A stretch of 64,000 bases of DNA from Clostridiales bacterium (GTDB lineage: Bacteria > Bacillota > Clostridia > Oscillospirales > Acutalibacteraceae). The translations under genes and the position numbers were made by a program. The stretch spans positions 30,662 to 94,661 of the forward strand of contig JAAWNT010000009.1 of NCBI GenBank assembly GCA_022799115.1. Reading direction: 5' to 3'. Positions 11,613-22,171 of this stretch are shown in pieces. The first letter of the stretch is position 1. Every line of letters begins with the position of its first letter. The notes beneath the pieces were generated by a model that was not told the origin of the DNA, ran no database searches, and saw nothing but the letters and a program-made list of their open reading frames with translations.

Positions 11613-12977
11613 CTATCTTTTCTCAATCGGAATGTATTTTCTGCCTTCCACCAAAGATTTATAAGCTGGGCGTATGATTCTGCTTCCAGTAAACACCTCT
11701 TCTATCCGGTGGGCGCACCATCCGGCGATGCGGGATACCGCAAACATAGGAGTATAAAGATCGCTGGGCAGACCTAGCATTTGATACACCAATCCAGAGT
11801 AAAAATCCACATTGGCGCATAGCACCTTGCGATCGCCTTTTACCTTGGCAAACACCTGGGGAGAAAGCCGTTCCACCCGCTCGTATAATTCAAACTCCTC
11901 CTGCATACCTTTCTGCTCCGCCAGTTTTTTGGCGTGCTGCCGGAGCAGAACCGCTCTGGGATCAGACAGGGTGTATATGGCGTGTCCCTGCCCATAGATC
12001 AGGCCGGATCGGTCCCCTTCCTGCTTATTGACAATACGGGTCAAAAAGGCTTCCACCTCCTGGTCGTCCGACCAATCGTGGACATTCTTTTTGACGCACT
12101 CCATCATTTGCATTACCCGATGGTTGGCGCCTCCATGTTTTGGACCTTTGAGCGCGCCGATCGCGGCGGATATGGCTGAATAGGTGTCTGTACCGGAGGA
12201 GGACAGCACCCTGGTGGCAAACGTGGAGTTGTTTCCGCCGCCGTGTTCTGCATGGATAATCATCAGCAAGTCCAGCAGCTTTGCTTCCTCGTCGGTAAAC
12301 TTCCGGTCCGGACGAATGGCATTCAGAATCGATTCCGCCGTGGAATGTCTGCCGTTAATGGGATGAAAATACATACTTTCCTTGTCATAGTGGCGGCGCT
12401 TGACCTGATAGGCATACGTCATAATGGTGGGCATCCGGGCGATCAGCTGGATCGATTGTCTTACGATATTTTCCAGCGAACAATCATCCGGATTGTCGTC
12501 ATAGGAATACAGCGCCAGCACAGAGCGGCCCAGCTTATTCATAATATCCTTGGAGGGCGCTTTAATAATCATGTCCTCAGCAAAATAATCGGGCAATTCC
12601 CGGTATTCGCTGAGCAGCGCCGAAAATCCTTCCAGCTGTTTTCGGGTGGGCTGAGTGCCAAAAAGAAGCAGCCAGACTACCTCTTCGTAGCCAAACCGGT
12701 TCTCCTCCACGCATCCATGCACGATATCCCGCACGTCGATTCCCCGGTAGGTAAGCCGTCCCTCATCCGGGATACGTTCGCCATCCGCCACTAGGTAACC
12801 ATGCACGTTGCAAATCATGGTAAGTCCCGCCATAACCCCGGTTCCATCCTGGTTGCGCAGGCCCCGCTTTACATTATAGATTTCATATTTTGAAGAATCA
12901 ATCTGATTGTTTCTTCGGAATTCATCGCATAAATGGGCAAATTTATTCGATTCCGCACAGCGATTTTGTACCTCCAT
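11613..12977 (-). CDS. gltA: citrate synthase (GltA family)
   Basis: It condenses acetyl-CoA and oxaloacetate to citrate, probably supplying 2-oxoglutarate for glutamate synthesis through a partial TCA branch. The family motifs are present: HAEHGGGNNSTF with a catalytic His (about residue 245), GPKHGGANHRV with the second His (about 277), and NVDFYSG with the catalytic Asp (about 390). The 454 residues include an N-terminal extension of about 35 residues, common in clostridial members. ATG at 12977 follows AGAGGTG at 5 bases; an ATG 18 bases upstream is a less likely start. A related 2-methylcitrate synthase function cannot be excluded. Confidence 0.9.
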   Translation of the reverse strand: MEVQNRCAESNKFAHLCDEFRRNNQIDSSKYEIYNVKRGLRNQDGTGVMAGLTMICNVHGYLVADGERIPDEGRLTYRGIDVRDIVHGCVEENRFGYEEVVWLLLFGTQPTRKQLEGFSALLSEYRELPDYFAEDMIIKAPSKDIMNKLGRSVLALYSYDDNPDDCSLENIVRQSIQLIARMPTIMTYAYQVKRRHYDKESMYFHPINGRHSTAESILNAIRPDRKFTDEEAKLLDLLMIIHAEHGGGNNSTFATRVLSSSGTDTYSAISAAIGALKGPKHGGANHRVMQMMECVKKNVHDWSDDQEVEAFLTRIVNKQEGDRSGLIYGQGHAIYTLSDPRAVLLRQHAKKLAEQKGMQEEFELYERVERLSPQVFAKVKGDRKVLCANVDFYSGLVYQMLGLPSDLYTPMFAVSRIAGWCAHRIEEVFTGSRIIRPAYKSLVEGRKYIPIEKR

Positions 12978-13046
12978 AAACGCACCTCTTTCCATTTCAA
13001 AGATGCAAACTGCATCTGCGTTGGGTGATAAACCCGTTAAAAATAA

Positions 13047-13075
13047 ATATTAGATCAATGTGTCGGCAAAGTCAA
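13047..13075 (-). promoter_or_regulatory. sigma-A promoter of citrate synthase
   Basis: On the minus strand: TTGACT (13070-13075), 17 bp, TAATAT (13047-13052), 70 bases before the citrate synthase start. Confidence 0.75.
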
Positions 13076-13236
13076 TATCCAGCGCAGGGAAAACAGGGGT
13101 ATTTTGAAATTATTTGTCAAACAGAATGCAAAACATCCCCGGTCATCCGGAATAAAAACGAAAATTATCTTATATTATGAATAATGACGATTCAAGACAT
13201 GTAAATATAGGACATCAGAAAGGAGCATGGACCAAT

Positions 13237-14250
13237 ATGAAACGCAATCTAATTTTTGCCGCCGCCCTGTTTCTCATCATGTTGATTATTCCTTTTTTAG
13301 CCATGGGAGGGAAACCCCAGGATTCCTCCTCTTCCGAATCCCCTCCCTCGTCGGAGCTTCCGGTTTCCTCTTCAGAAACCTCTTCCCTTTCAACGAAAGC
13401 GGAACCACAGGATTTTAAAATACTGGACCAAAGCACAGGAGAAATTGTGGTGGTTAAAAACGAAGATTTCTATTATGGAGGGGTAGCTGCGGAGATGCCG
13501 CCTTCCTTTGAACCCGAAGCGCTAAAGGCGCAGGCCGTAGCCGCCTATACCTACTATAGCCATCTGCGGCAACAACAAGCGCAAAATCCTTCTCCCGATT
13601 TAAAAGGAGCTGATTTTTCGGCCGATCTTTCCATCGGGGCTGTATATTGGAGTAAAAGCAAAATGCAGGAATCCTGGGGAGAACACTATGAGGAGTATTA
13701 TCAAAAATTGTCCAATGCCATTAAGCCTGTGGTGGGCCAAGTATTAAAAAGCGACGGTCAGCCCATTGTTGCCGCCTTTCATGCGATTTCAGGGGGCGCC
13801 ACGGAAACCAGCGCGGATATCTTTGGCGGCGACAAAGACTATTTGGTGGCCGTACCTAGCCCGGGAGATCTGCTCGCCCCTAATTACCAGACCAGTGTAG
13901 AATTGACCGCTGATGAATTCAAGGCTGCCGCACAGGCCAAATGGTCCGATATCACGTTTGAAGGAGAGCCACAGTCATGGATTGGAGAGGCGCAAAAGAC
14001 ATCTTCCGGTACGGTAAAAACCATAAAGCTGGGCAACAAAGAGGTCCCAGGCGGAGAGGCGCGCACTGCGTTTTCCCTACGTTCGGCCAATTTTGATCTT
14101 CTATATGCCGGGGAGAAATTTGTATTCACCGTGCGGGGATATGGTCACGGCGTTGGAATGAGCCAATACGGAGCCAACTACATGGCGCAGCAGGGTTCCG
14201 ATTACAAACAAATACTTGCCTGGTATTATCCAAATGCACAACTCAGTTAA
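13237..14250 (+). CDS. SpoIID/LytB domain protein (stage II sporulation protein D-like)
   Basis: SpoIID is a membrane-anchored lytic transglycosylase that remodels peptidoglycan during forespore engulfment. This 337-residue protein has an N-terminal membrane anchor (LIFAAALFLIMLIIPFL), a Ser/Pro/Glu linker, and a SpoIID domain: the PSFEPEALKAQAVAAYTY motif with the presumed catalytic Glu (about residue 90), HAISGGATE, and the terminal GYGHGVGMSQYGA motif. ATG at 13237 follows AAAGGAG by 11 bases. It stands alone, away from other sporulation genes, so it might be true SpoIID or a paralogue. Confidence 0.85.
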   Translation: MKRNLIFAAALFLIMLIIPFLAMGGKPQDSSSSESPPSSELPVSSSETSSLSTKAEPQDFKILDQSTGEIVVVKNEDFYYGGVAAEMPPSFEPEALKAQAVAAYTYYSHLRQQQAQNPSPDLKGADFSADLSIGAVYWSKSKMQESWGEHYEEYYQKLSNAIKPVVGQVLKSDGQPIVAAFHAISGGATETSADIFGGDKDYLVAVPSPGDLLAPNYQTSVELTADEFKAAAQAKWSDITFEGEPQSWIGEAQKTSSGTVKTIKLGNKEVPGGEARTAFSLRSANFDLLYAGEKFVFTVRGYGHGVGMSQYGANYMAQQGSDYKQILAWYYPNAQLS

Positions 14251-14645
14251 GTGTTTTGTTGGGGGATATTGATCCCTCTGTGGATAAATCGCAGTCCTTG
14301 CCGGCGGCGCCGTTGAGAAACGCCCCATGGCGCCGCCGGTAATCCTTTGCTGCGCACAACTTGTCTGCCCTCTTAAAACAACGATTTCTCTATTATGTTC
14401 GGAGAAAACAACGGATCACTTTACCAAGGGATTTTCTATTATCATGAAAAAATTTCCTACATACCAATGTCTGTTGATTTTATCAGCTTTTCATGATAAA
14501 ATAGCGAAAAATGTTGACATAATACTGATATCCACGGGACTTTTGCATTCTAAAAACAATTTCTATTGCTGTAAATTGGGACAATCTGTCGTGAACTGCA
14601 CCAATAAATCAAGCTAACCTGTCCATTCTTTGTCAACAATATTGC
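14251..14645. other. intergenic stretch between SpoIID-like gene and ilvB
   Basis: The stretch holds a strong GC hairpin (14301-14311 with 14329-14339, CCGGCGGCGCC arms) that may end the SpoIID-like transcript although no clear T-run follows. The rest is AT-rich. I looked for a T-box (AGGGTGGNACCGCG-type core) ahead of the ilv genes and see none. Confidence 0.55.
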
Positions 14646-14674
14646 TTGACCATATAAAGCCGTCATACTATAAT
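14646..14674 (+). promoter_or_regulatory. sigma-A promoter of ilvBNC
   Basis: TTGACC (14646-14651), 17 bp, TATAAT (14669-14674). The predicted leader of about 80 bases contains a hairpin (AAAGAGGG at 14691-14698 with CCCTCTTT at 14713-14720). Confidence 0.85.
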
Positions 14675-14764
14675 TAATTACAAACAACACAAAGAGGGCA
14701 GACAAGTTATATCCCTCTTTTAAAAACATTCTTAAAAATACAGAACGAAGGAGGATGATCCATT

Positions 14765-16387
14765 GTGATAAATGGCGCGCAAATCATGGTAAAATGTTTA
14801 GAAAACGAGGGCGTATCGGTTGTATTCGGCTATCCGGGCGCGGCTATTTGCCCTTTTTACGACGCGTTGATGGATTCCTCCATTCGACATATCTTGGTGC
14901 GCCAGGAGCAAAACGCCGCCCATGCCGCCAGTGGCTACACCCGTTCCTGTGGCAAACCGGGGGTGTGCATCGCCACCTCCGGGCCCGGCGCCACTAATTT
15001 GATTACGGGTTTAGCCACCGCCTATATGGACTCTATTCCGTTGATTGCACTCACAGGCCAGGTGCGCAGCGACTTGTTGGGCCGCGATGTCTTTCAGGAG
15101 GCGGATATTACCGGATCCTGCGAGCCCTTTATTAAGCATAGTTATCTGGTAAAAAGCACGGCGGATCTTCCTTGCATATTTAAGGAGGCGTTTCATATTG
15201 CCACTACGGGCCGTCCCGGACCTGTGCTGATCGATATTCCCATTGATATTCAGCAAGGGGAACTGGAACGCTTTGTTTATCCCGAAAAGGCGGAAATCAT
15301 CGGCTACAAACCGCGTACGCAAGGTCATCCTCTCCAAATTAAAAGAGCGTTGGAAATGATTCAAAAGTCGCAGCGTCCAGTGATTTGCGCGGGCGGAGGC
15401 GTACTCTCCTCCGGAGGAAAACGGGATTTGGTCGCCTTTGCGGAAAAAACCGGAATCCCTGTCGTGTCCACCATGATGGGCATCGGGGTCATGCCTTCCG
15501 AACACCCTCTTTATTTGGGAATGTTGGGTTCTCACGGCGTACCTGCCGCCAACAGGGCCATTCACAACGCGGATCTTCTCATTTTGTGCGGAGCCCGCGT
15601 GGGCGACCGGGCGGTAGCTTCTCCCGATCAGATCACCGAAAAGGCCAACGTGATACATATTGATATCGATCCGGCGGAAATCGGCAAAAATATGAAGGCG
15701 CACATTCCTATCGTGGGAAACGTCCGTTTGGTGCTGGGGAATCTCCATGAAAAAACAACCTACCATGTCAGTGAGCAGTGGACCGCCGACGTTCAGGAAT
15801 GGAAAGTTTCTTTAAAAAAACAGCCCAAACGATTTGAGGGATATGTGGAACCTTGTTCTTTTATTCATAACCTTTCCGCCCTGTTGCAGCCCAAAGCCAT
15901 TTGGGTGGCCGATGTGGGACAAAATCAAATTTGGTCCGCCAATCACTTTGTAACCACCGCAGGGAGATTTCTCACTTCCGGCGGTATGGGCACCATGGGA
16001 TACTCCATACCAGCCGCCGTCGGCGCAAAACTAGCCCGCCCCACCCGGCAGGTATTGGCGGTTTGTGGAGACGGATCCTTTCAAATGTCCATGAACGAAT
16101 TGGGCACGATTGCACAAAATCATATCGGAGTCAAGATCATCGTCATGCGGAATACGCGTCTGGGAATGGTTCGGGAATTGCAGGACAACCTGTACGGCGG
16201 CAGGCACAGCGGCACCATTTTGGACAACGGAACTCCTGACATCATTAAGATCGCACAAGCGTATCATATTCCAGCGACAATGGCGTCATCCAACGAAGAG
16301 GCTATGAAAGCCGCAAAAAACATGCTGGAAACCGAAGGGGCTTATCTGCTGGTGTGTAACGTAAGCCCTGAGAATCCATCCAAGTAA
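14765..16387 (+). CDS. ilvB: acetolactate synthase large subunit, biosynthetic
   Basis: This thiamine-diphosphate enzyme makes 2-acetolactate or 2-aceto-2-hydroxybutyrate, the first common step of branched-chain amino acid synthesis. The 540 residues show the catalytic Glu in VRQEQNAAH (about residue 49), SGPGATN in the FAD region, and the ThDP/Mg motif GDGSFQMS through NTRLGMVRE (about 435-465). The start is GTG, 9 bases after AGGAGG. The adjacent ilvN subunit and ilvC point to the anabolic rather than the acetoin-type enzyme. Confidence 0.94.
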   Translation: MINGAQIMVKCLENEGVSVVFGYPGAAICPFYDALMDSSIRHILVRQEQNAAHAASGYTRSCGKPGVCIATSGPGATNLITGLATAYMDSIPLIALTGQVRSDLLGRDVFQEADITGSCEPFIKHSYLVKSTADLPCIFKEAFHIATTGRPGPVLIDIPIDIQQGELERFVYPEKAEIIGYKPRTQGHPLQIKRALEMIQKSQRPVICAGGGVLSSGGKRDLVAFAEKTGIPVVSTMMGIGVMPSEHPLYLGMLGSHGVPAANRAIHNADLLILCGARVGDRAVASPDQITEKANVIHIDIDPAEIGKNMKAHIPIVGNVRLVLGNLHEKTTYHVSEQWTADVQEWKVSLKKQPKRFEGYVEPCSFIHNLSALLQPKAIWVADVGQNQIWSANHFVTTAGRFLTSGGMGTMGYSIPAAVGAKLARPTRQVLAVCGDGSFQMSMNELGTIAQNHIGVKIIVMRNTRLGMVRELQDNLYGGRHSGTILDNGTPDIIKIAQAYHIPATMASSNEEAMKAAKNMLETEGAYLLVCNVSPENPSK

Positions 16388-16402
16388 AGGAGGACGCGAA
16401 TC

Positions 16403-16903
16403 ATGAAATACACCCTTTCTGTGTTGGTGGAAAATCATCCCGGCGTCTTATCCAAAGTTTCCGGTCTGTTTTCCCGCCGCGGCTTTAATATCGACAGCCT
16501 GGCAGTGGGGATTACGGAGGATTCCAACATCTCCCGTATGACGATTGTTGTAGATGGCGACGAATATGTGGTAGAGCAGGTGGAAAAGCAACTGAACAAG
16601 GTGATCCCCGTCATCAAGGTGAAAACTTTGCCGGAAGGAGAGTACATCAGCCGTGAGCTCTCTTTAATCAAGGTTGGCTGCAATACAAAGCAACGTCCCG
16701 ATGTTATGAAAATCGCGGAGCTGATGCAGGCCCGTATCGTGGATGTGGCTGCTACCTCTCTCACCCTGGAGTTTACCGATACCATTGAACGCACGGAAAC
16801 TCTGGTCAGCCTGCTCAAACCTTATGGCGTGCGGGAAATTGTACGCACCGGCACCGTAGCGATAGAAAAGGGAGCGGGAATTGCCCGTAAGGCCACAAAC
16901 TAA
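16403..16903 (+). CDS. ilvN: acetolactate synthase small (regulatory) subunit
   Basis: The small subunit binds valine through its N-terminal ACT domain and activates and feedback-inhibits IlvB. The ACT start YTLSVLVENHPGVLSKVSGLF and FNIDSLAVG are typical, and the C-terminal half matches the ALS_ss_C domain; 166 residues is normal. AAAGGAGG precedes the ATG and the gene starts 15 bases after ilvB, so translation is likely linked. Confidence 0.95.
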   Translation: MKYTLSVLVENHPGVLSKVSGLFSRRGFNIDSLAVGITEDSNISRMTIVVDGDEYVVEQVEKQLNKVIPVIKVKTLPEGEYISRELSLIKVGCNTKQRPDVMKIAELMQARIVDVAATSLTLEFTDTIERTETLVSLLKPYGVREIVRTGTVAIEKGAGIARKATN

Positions 16904-16980
16904 AGTTTGGTATCTAATTAGCGCTCTCTTAAAAGGCGCCAATTCAGTATAAAATACGCCGGAAAACGGCTAGGAGGTAA

Positions 16981-17982
<1,002 letters not shown>

Positions 17983-17995
17983 TTATCGGATTTTT

Positions 17996-18035
17996 AAAAG
18001 GTCCTGGCCATCGGTTGCCGGGACCTTTTCTTTTT
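17996..18035 (+). terminator. terminator of ilvBNC
   Basis: A 13 bp stem (17996-18008 with 18017-18029, AAAAGGTCCTGGC arm, one mismatch) is followed by a T-run. Confidence 0.92.
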
Positions 18036-18274
18036 TGCTAAGGCACATAGAAATATGGATGAAACGATGGTCAACCCAACCAGCCACAAAACTCCAGAGG
18101 CAATCCGTAATAAAAACAAATCTGTAATGGATCAATCGGCGCGTGTTTCTTCAGTAATCGTTGCTGCTGCGATGTATTTGTTCGATTAAAGAAAATATAC
18201 CGCTTTGATCGTTCTTCTTTTGAATCGAGTTTCCCCTTTGAGACGATATCCAAGGATAGAATCCTACTCTATTC
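18036..18274. other. intergenic stretch after ilvC
   Basis: No gene is supported. A 44-codon plus-strand frame starting at 18055 lacks a ribosome site, and minus-strand frames here have no motif. Confidence 0.45.
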
Positions 18275-18303
18275 TTGCAAAAGCACCTTTTGTTGCTTAT
18301 AAT
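18275..18303 (+). promoter_or_regulatory. sigma-A promoter of the DUF2804 gene
   Basis: TTGCAA (18275-18280), 17 bp, TATAAT (18298-18303), about 80 bases before the GTG start. Confidence 0.75.
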
Positions 18304-18385
18304 AGAAATTAATTGACAGCGTTTCATGCAGTCGCACAGTTCGTCTGGCGTTAACATTTGAGGAGAGCTAGAAAGGGGTAATCCA

Positions 18386-19402
18386 GTGGAAAATGAAATT
18401 ACAAAACCGCAAAAGCTGCTGGATAAAAACGGCGCGCTAACCACAACCGGCTGGGCACGGGATCTTTTGCTTCAATACGACCGGGACGACGTAAAAGCCC
18501 CGAAACGGCGAATCAAAGAATGGGAAAGTTATCTGCTGGTAAGCGATGGATGCGCTTTACAGCTCTCAATCGCCAACCTCGGCTATGTGGGACTGGTGAG
18601 CGCAACCTTAGTGGATTTTCGTCAATCTCTGCAACATACCAAAACGATCAAAAAAGTTTTGCCTTTGGGAGCTATGGCTCTCCCCTATTCCTCCAAATAT
18701 GGAGACGCCACTTATACGGAAAAACGGGTGGGCATGAACTTTTCAAAGGCTTCGGCAAAACGGTATCTAAAAACGGAGATGCTCAACTTCCTGGACGGAA
18801 AGAATCTTTATGTCAATGTAGAACTTGAAGAAAACAAGCAACACACCCTGGTATGCGCCCTTCCGTTTACCAAGGAAAACGACTGCTTTCACTATAGCCA
18901 AAAGACCATATATCCCCATATTAGCGGTATTGTGAGATGCGGTGGAGAAGAATACTCTTTTCAATCCACCAATACCTTCGGTTTGATGAATTGGGGAAGA
19001 AGCGTTTGGCCCCGCTCGATCTCTTGGAACAGCGCCTGTTTAAACGGAAGCGTTTCCGGCGAACCGATCTCTTTCTATGTAAGCGACGGCCCTACCGATT
19101 CTGAGCAGACCAGTGAATGCGTGTGCTACTATCGGGGCCGATTGCACAAATTGGGGAAGGTATGTTTTTCCCGTAGTAACGCCGATTGGGGCTCCGCTTG
19201 GAATCTATCAACAAAAGGAATGTCCCTTACTTTTGAACCTGCGATCCCTTACAGAAGATCCGCCTCTATGGGATTGGGTTCCCACCAAAGCATATTGCTT
19301 TTTGGTTTGTTCTCTGGCGCGGTTACTGTGGAACAGAACAAAACAATAACCATTCGTTCTTTAGCTGGATTTATAGAAAGTACACAAAACACCAACTGGT
19401 GA
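18386..19402 (+). CDS. DUF2804 family protein
   Basis: The protein resembles the DUF2804 family, whose fold is thought to be lipocalin/AttH-like and whose biochemical role is unknown. Typical features are the N-terminal LLDKNGALTTTGWARDLLLQYDR, the KEWESYLLVSD segment, and the late FGLMNWGRSVWPRSISWNSA and WGSAWNLS stretches rich in Trp. No signal peptide or membrane segment is seen, so it is probably cytoplasmic. The start is GTG after AAAGGGG. It is followed after 18 bases by a zinc-ribbon membrane protein, probably in one transcript. Confidence 0.75.
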   Translation: MENEITKPQKLLDKNGALTTTGWARDLLLQYDRDDVKAPKRRIKEWESYLLVSDGCALQLSIANLGYVGLVSATLVDFRQSLQHTKTIKKVLPLGAMALPYSSKYGDATYTEKRVGMNFSKASAKRYLKTEMLNFLDGKNLYVNVELEENKQHTLVCALPFTKENDCFHYSQKTIYPHISGIVRCGGEEYSFQSTNTFGLMNWGRSVWPRSISWNSACLNGSVSGEPISFYVSDGPTDSEQTSECVCYYRGRLHKLGKVCFSRSNADWGSAWNLSTKGMSLTFEPAIPYRRSASMGLGSHQSILLFGLFSGAVTVEQNKTITIRSLAGFIESTQNTNW

Positions 19403-19420
19403 TTACGAGGAGTGAAAATA

Positions 19421-20344
19421 ATGATATGTAAAAATTGCGGAGAAGTGATCTCCGATCATTCCACAAAATGTCCCCGCTGCGGAACATCAAATCCAGATAT
19501 GTACGCAGTCAAAAACCCATATACAACAGATCAGCCAACACCGCCCATTCCATTTACAAACGTGCCGCCATATTCTCCTGCACAGGGACAAACGCCTCCT
19601 CCTGTTCCCACACCATACCCTACCTCAGGCAGCGTGCCGCCTAAGTTCTACGGCGTGCCGGTTTCAGATCAAAGCAAGCCGTATACTCCTCTCCCCTACT
19701 CCAACAGCACTGTAAACACTTCCTACTATCCGGTTCCTCAAGTAAAACCCGATCATTCTACCCGCAACATTGTGTTGGCAATTACAATTCCAATTATTTC
19801 TATACTCATCATCTTCTCAATTGTTATTGTTTCTTTTTCCCAGCTGTTTTCTTCTGGGTTTGACAATTACGTCGGATTGAAGGGAACGAAATATAACCCT
19901 TATGTTGCGGGGGAACCGGTAAAGGCCACCGGCGAGCATTTAGACTCCCAATTTGCCGACTGTATATGCACTTCTGAGATTACTCTTCAGGAATTTATCA
20001 GCGGAGATTTGGCCAACAACTATATGAAGGGGTTGGGCGCTAACCTCTCTCTTCTGGAAGCGGATGAGCAATATGTGGTAGCGCGTTTTCGGGTGAAGCT
20101 TTTGACTAACAGCACGGAAAACGACGTTTATTACGGGGACTATGATTTCTATTTTCTCGATAATCTGACGCAGCAATATTTGGAAACGCCCTCGTACGAT
20201 AACATCAGCCCGGACAGCATCCGACTGTCGGTGGGAGAAACCGGAGAAGTGGTTATCTTCGCCGTTGCGCCCAAAAACGCGGATTTGCAGGCAGTCTATT
20301 TCACTGAGGATTCTTACCTCTGTTTCGGTCCTCAGCACGTATAA
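19421..20344 (+). CDS. zinc-ribbon, single-pass membrane protein
   Basis: The 307-residue protein starts with a zinc ribbon (CKNCG and CPRCG), then a Pro/Tyr-rich cytoplasmic linker of about 85 residues, one membrane helix (IVLAITIPIISILIIFSIVIV) and an extracytoplasmic domain of about 170 residues with beta-rich character, ending in a segment resembling DUF4352-type Ig-like domains. Function is unknown; such proteins are common in clostridia. I choose ATG at 19421 because a GTG at 19412 directly abuts the GAGGA site. Confidence 0.8.
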   Translation: MICKNCGEVISDHSTKCPRCGTSNPDMYAVKNPYTTDQPTPPIPFTNVPPYSPAQGQTPPPVPTPYPTSGSVPPKFYGVPVSDQSKPYTPLPYSNSTVNTSYYPVPQVKPDHSTRNIVLAITIPIISILIIFSIVIVSFSQLFSSGFDNYVGLKGTKYNPYVAGEPVKATGEHLDSQFADCICTSEITLQEFISGDLANNYMKGLGANLSLLEADEQYVVARFRVKLLTNSTENDVYYGDYDFYFLDNLTQQYLETPSYDNISPDSIRLSVGETGEVVIFAVAPKNADLQAVYFTEDSYLCFGPQHV

Positions 20345-20354
20345 CTTTCTTCCA

Positions 20355-20409
20355 CTCATGCAGAAACAGCTGATTAAGACTGGTATTGCTGGAACTGCAT
20401 GAGATTTTT
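20355..20409 (+). terminator. terminator after the zinc-ribbon gene
   Basis: Arms CTCATGCAG (20355-20363) and CTGCATGAG (20395-20403) are followed by ATTTTTT. Confidence 0.75.
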
Positions 20410-20489
20410 TATCAACAGAGTGTAAGTATATAAAGCTTGCCTTCCCGGATAAACAGGCAACCAATCGCATATAATCAGGAGGATTACCA

Positions 20490-21560
20490 TTGAAGAAACG
20501 AGTGCTTTTGGGTATGAGCGGCGGAGTGGATAGCTCGGTGGCCGCCCTGCTGCTGTTACAAAACGGTTATGAGGTAACCGGGGTTACCATGAAACTACGA
20601 CCGGATGAATTCATGAGCGACAGCCTCTCTGGGGGATGCTGCTCCTTGGACGATATTGATGACGCCCGCAGAGTATGCTACAAATTGGGCATTGAGCATC
20701 TGGTTTTAAATTTTACAGAGCTGTTTTCAGAAAAAGTCATTGATTATTTTGTTTCTGAATATCAGGCAGGCCGCACCCCTAATCCCTGTATTGCCTGCAA
20801 TGCTCATTTAAAATTTGACGCCTTGTTGCGGCGGGCTCAACTGCTGGATTATGATTATGTGGCAACCGGCCATTATTCCATCATACGGCAGGACGAGCAA
20901 TCGGGTCGATGGCTGCTGCAAAAAGCCCCTTGTTCCAAAGATCAAAGCTATGTATTATACGGCCTTACCCAGCATCAACTGGCCCATACCCTTATGCCAT
21001 TGGGCGGAATGGAGAAAGCAAAAGCCCGACAGCTCGCGAAGGAACATGCGCTTCCTGTCGCTTCTAAGCCAGACAGTCAGGAAATCTGTTTTGTAGAAAA
21101 CAACGATTACGCCGGATTTATTGAGCGTTATACTGGAAAACCATTTCCCAAGGGTCAATTTATCGATTCTTCTGGTTCTGTTTTAGGAATTCATCAGGGT
21201 ATCGCACGTTATACCATTGGTCAACGCAAGGGATTGGGGATCTCTTTTGGCAAGCCTATGTATGTGACCAAGATCAACGCGGAGGACAACACGGTAGTGC
21301 TTGGTGAGGAGGGCAGCCAATATGCATCTGTTTTAACTGCGGATCGGTTAAATTATATCCCCTTTGACTCTTTGACTTCCCCTATGCGTGTAACCGCAAA
21401 AGTTCGTTATCAAGCACAGCCGGCTCTCGCTCTTCTAATTCCTTTGGAAAACAACCGTGTAAAGGTGGAATTCGACCAGCCCCAGCGCTCAGTGACGCCC
21501 GGACAGGCTGTGGTTTTTTATCATGGAGATCTGGTAGTTGGCGGCGGTACAATTCTATAA
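20490..21560 (+). CDS. mnmA: tRNA 2-thiouridylase MnmA
   Basis: MnmA adds sulfur to U34 of Lys, Glu and Gln tRNAs using ATP and a persulfide relay. The PP-loop GMSGGVDSS (8-16) binds ATP, the catalytic Cys lies in NPCIACN (about 98), and the second, persulfide-forming Cys lies in QEICFVEN (about 199). GQRKGLGI marks the central domain and the C-terminal beta-barrel is complete at 356 residues. Start is TTG, 7 bases after AGGAGG; no ATG or GTG is better placed. Confidence 0.95.
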   Translation: MKKRVLLGMSGGVDSSVAALLLLQNGYEVTGVTMKLRPDEFMSDSLSGGCCSLDDIDDARRVCYKLGIEHLVLNFTELFSEKVIDYFVSEYQAGRTPNPCIACNAHLKFDALLRRAQLLDYDYVATGHYSIIRQDEQSGRWLLQKAPCSKDQSYVLYGLTQHQLAHTLMPLGGMEKAKARQLAKEHALPVASKPDSQEICFVENNDYAGFIERYTGKPFPKGQFIDSSGSVLGIHQGIARYTIGQRKGLGISFGKPMYVTKINAEDNTVVLGEEGSQYASVLTADRLNYIPFDSLTSPMRVTAKVRYQAQPALALLIPLENNRVKVEFDQPQRSVTPGQAVVFYHGDLVVGGGTIL

Positions 21561-21573
21561 CCAATGGGCAACG

Positions 21574-21995
21574 GAGCATATAATTTCATGATTTTTATGC
21601 GCATGGAAATCGTCTGGTGGTTAAGGAAGAAACAGCTGACTTTTCTCTGCAAAACCACAAAGGACAGTTTCAGCTTTTTGTGAAGCGTTAGCGCCCAATG
21701 TAGATTCCTGTATCATTCGTTTTGTGGACCAATATCCATTACCTGCGGACTCTCTTCCCGTCATAAAATGGATAGACAGTCATCCTTTCAAATACAGCTT
21801 GCAGCCTGCGCCAAAAAACGAGATCTCAGCGAATTGGGTACGCTTCCTACATTGATAAAATCCGCGCATCGAACGGCTGGCCAGATCTTTTATCCAGACA
21901 AAAAAGGATCTGGGACAGCGGCCGGAAAGCGGCTGCATAAAAAACAATATCCGTTACCCTCCTTTATTAGTCGGCGAGCCGAGCGGGAATGAGAT
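21574..21995 (+). pseudogene. decayed coding remnant, unidentified
   Basis: Protein-like stretches occur in shifting plus-strand frames: SLQNHKGQFQLFVKR ending in TAG near 21690, then NVDSCIIRFVDQYPLP onward (21697-21855) ending in TGA, then YIDKIRASNGWPDLL in another frame (about 21850-21940) ending in TAA. No single frame is intact. I cannot name the family. It lies between mnmA and a terminator hairpin at 22066-22108. The reading as a frameshifted gene is inference and could be wrong. Confidence 0.3.
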
Positions 21996-22065
21996 CATTA
22001 CGCCATGAAAAAGCTCCTCTTTACAACCGATGCAGACAATGCTTTATTATTTTCCTATCTGAGAC

Positions 22066-22116
22066 AAACCGCATGAAGTGAGAAGGTCATTCTCATCTCA
22101 TGCGGTTTGTATTTTT
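22066..22116. terminator. terminator hairpin
   Basis: AAACCGCATGA (22066-22076) pairs with TCATGCGGTTT (22098-22108), with an inner GAGAA/TTCTC stem, then a T-rich tract. Confidence 0.7.
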
Positions 22117-22171
22117 ATAAAGCTCTTAATGAAAAAGCAAAAAATAACAAAAAGGCATAGAACGCACTTAT

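Noticed and set aside
14340..14760. T-box or other riboswitch before ilvB
   Set aside because: No T-box core or specifier arrangement is visible and the predicted leader is only about 80 bases.
18055..18189. 44-codon plus-strand frame after ilvC
   Set aside because: No ribosome site, and it begins within 25 bases of the ilvC terminator.
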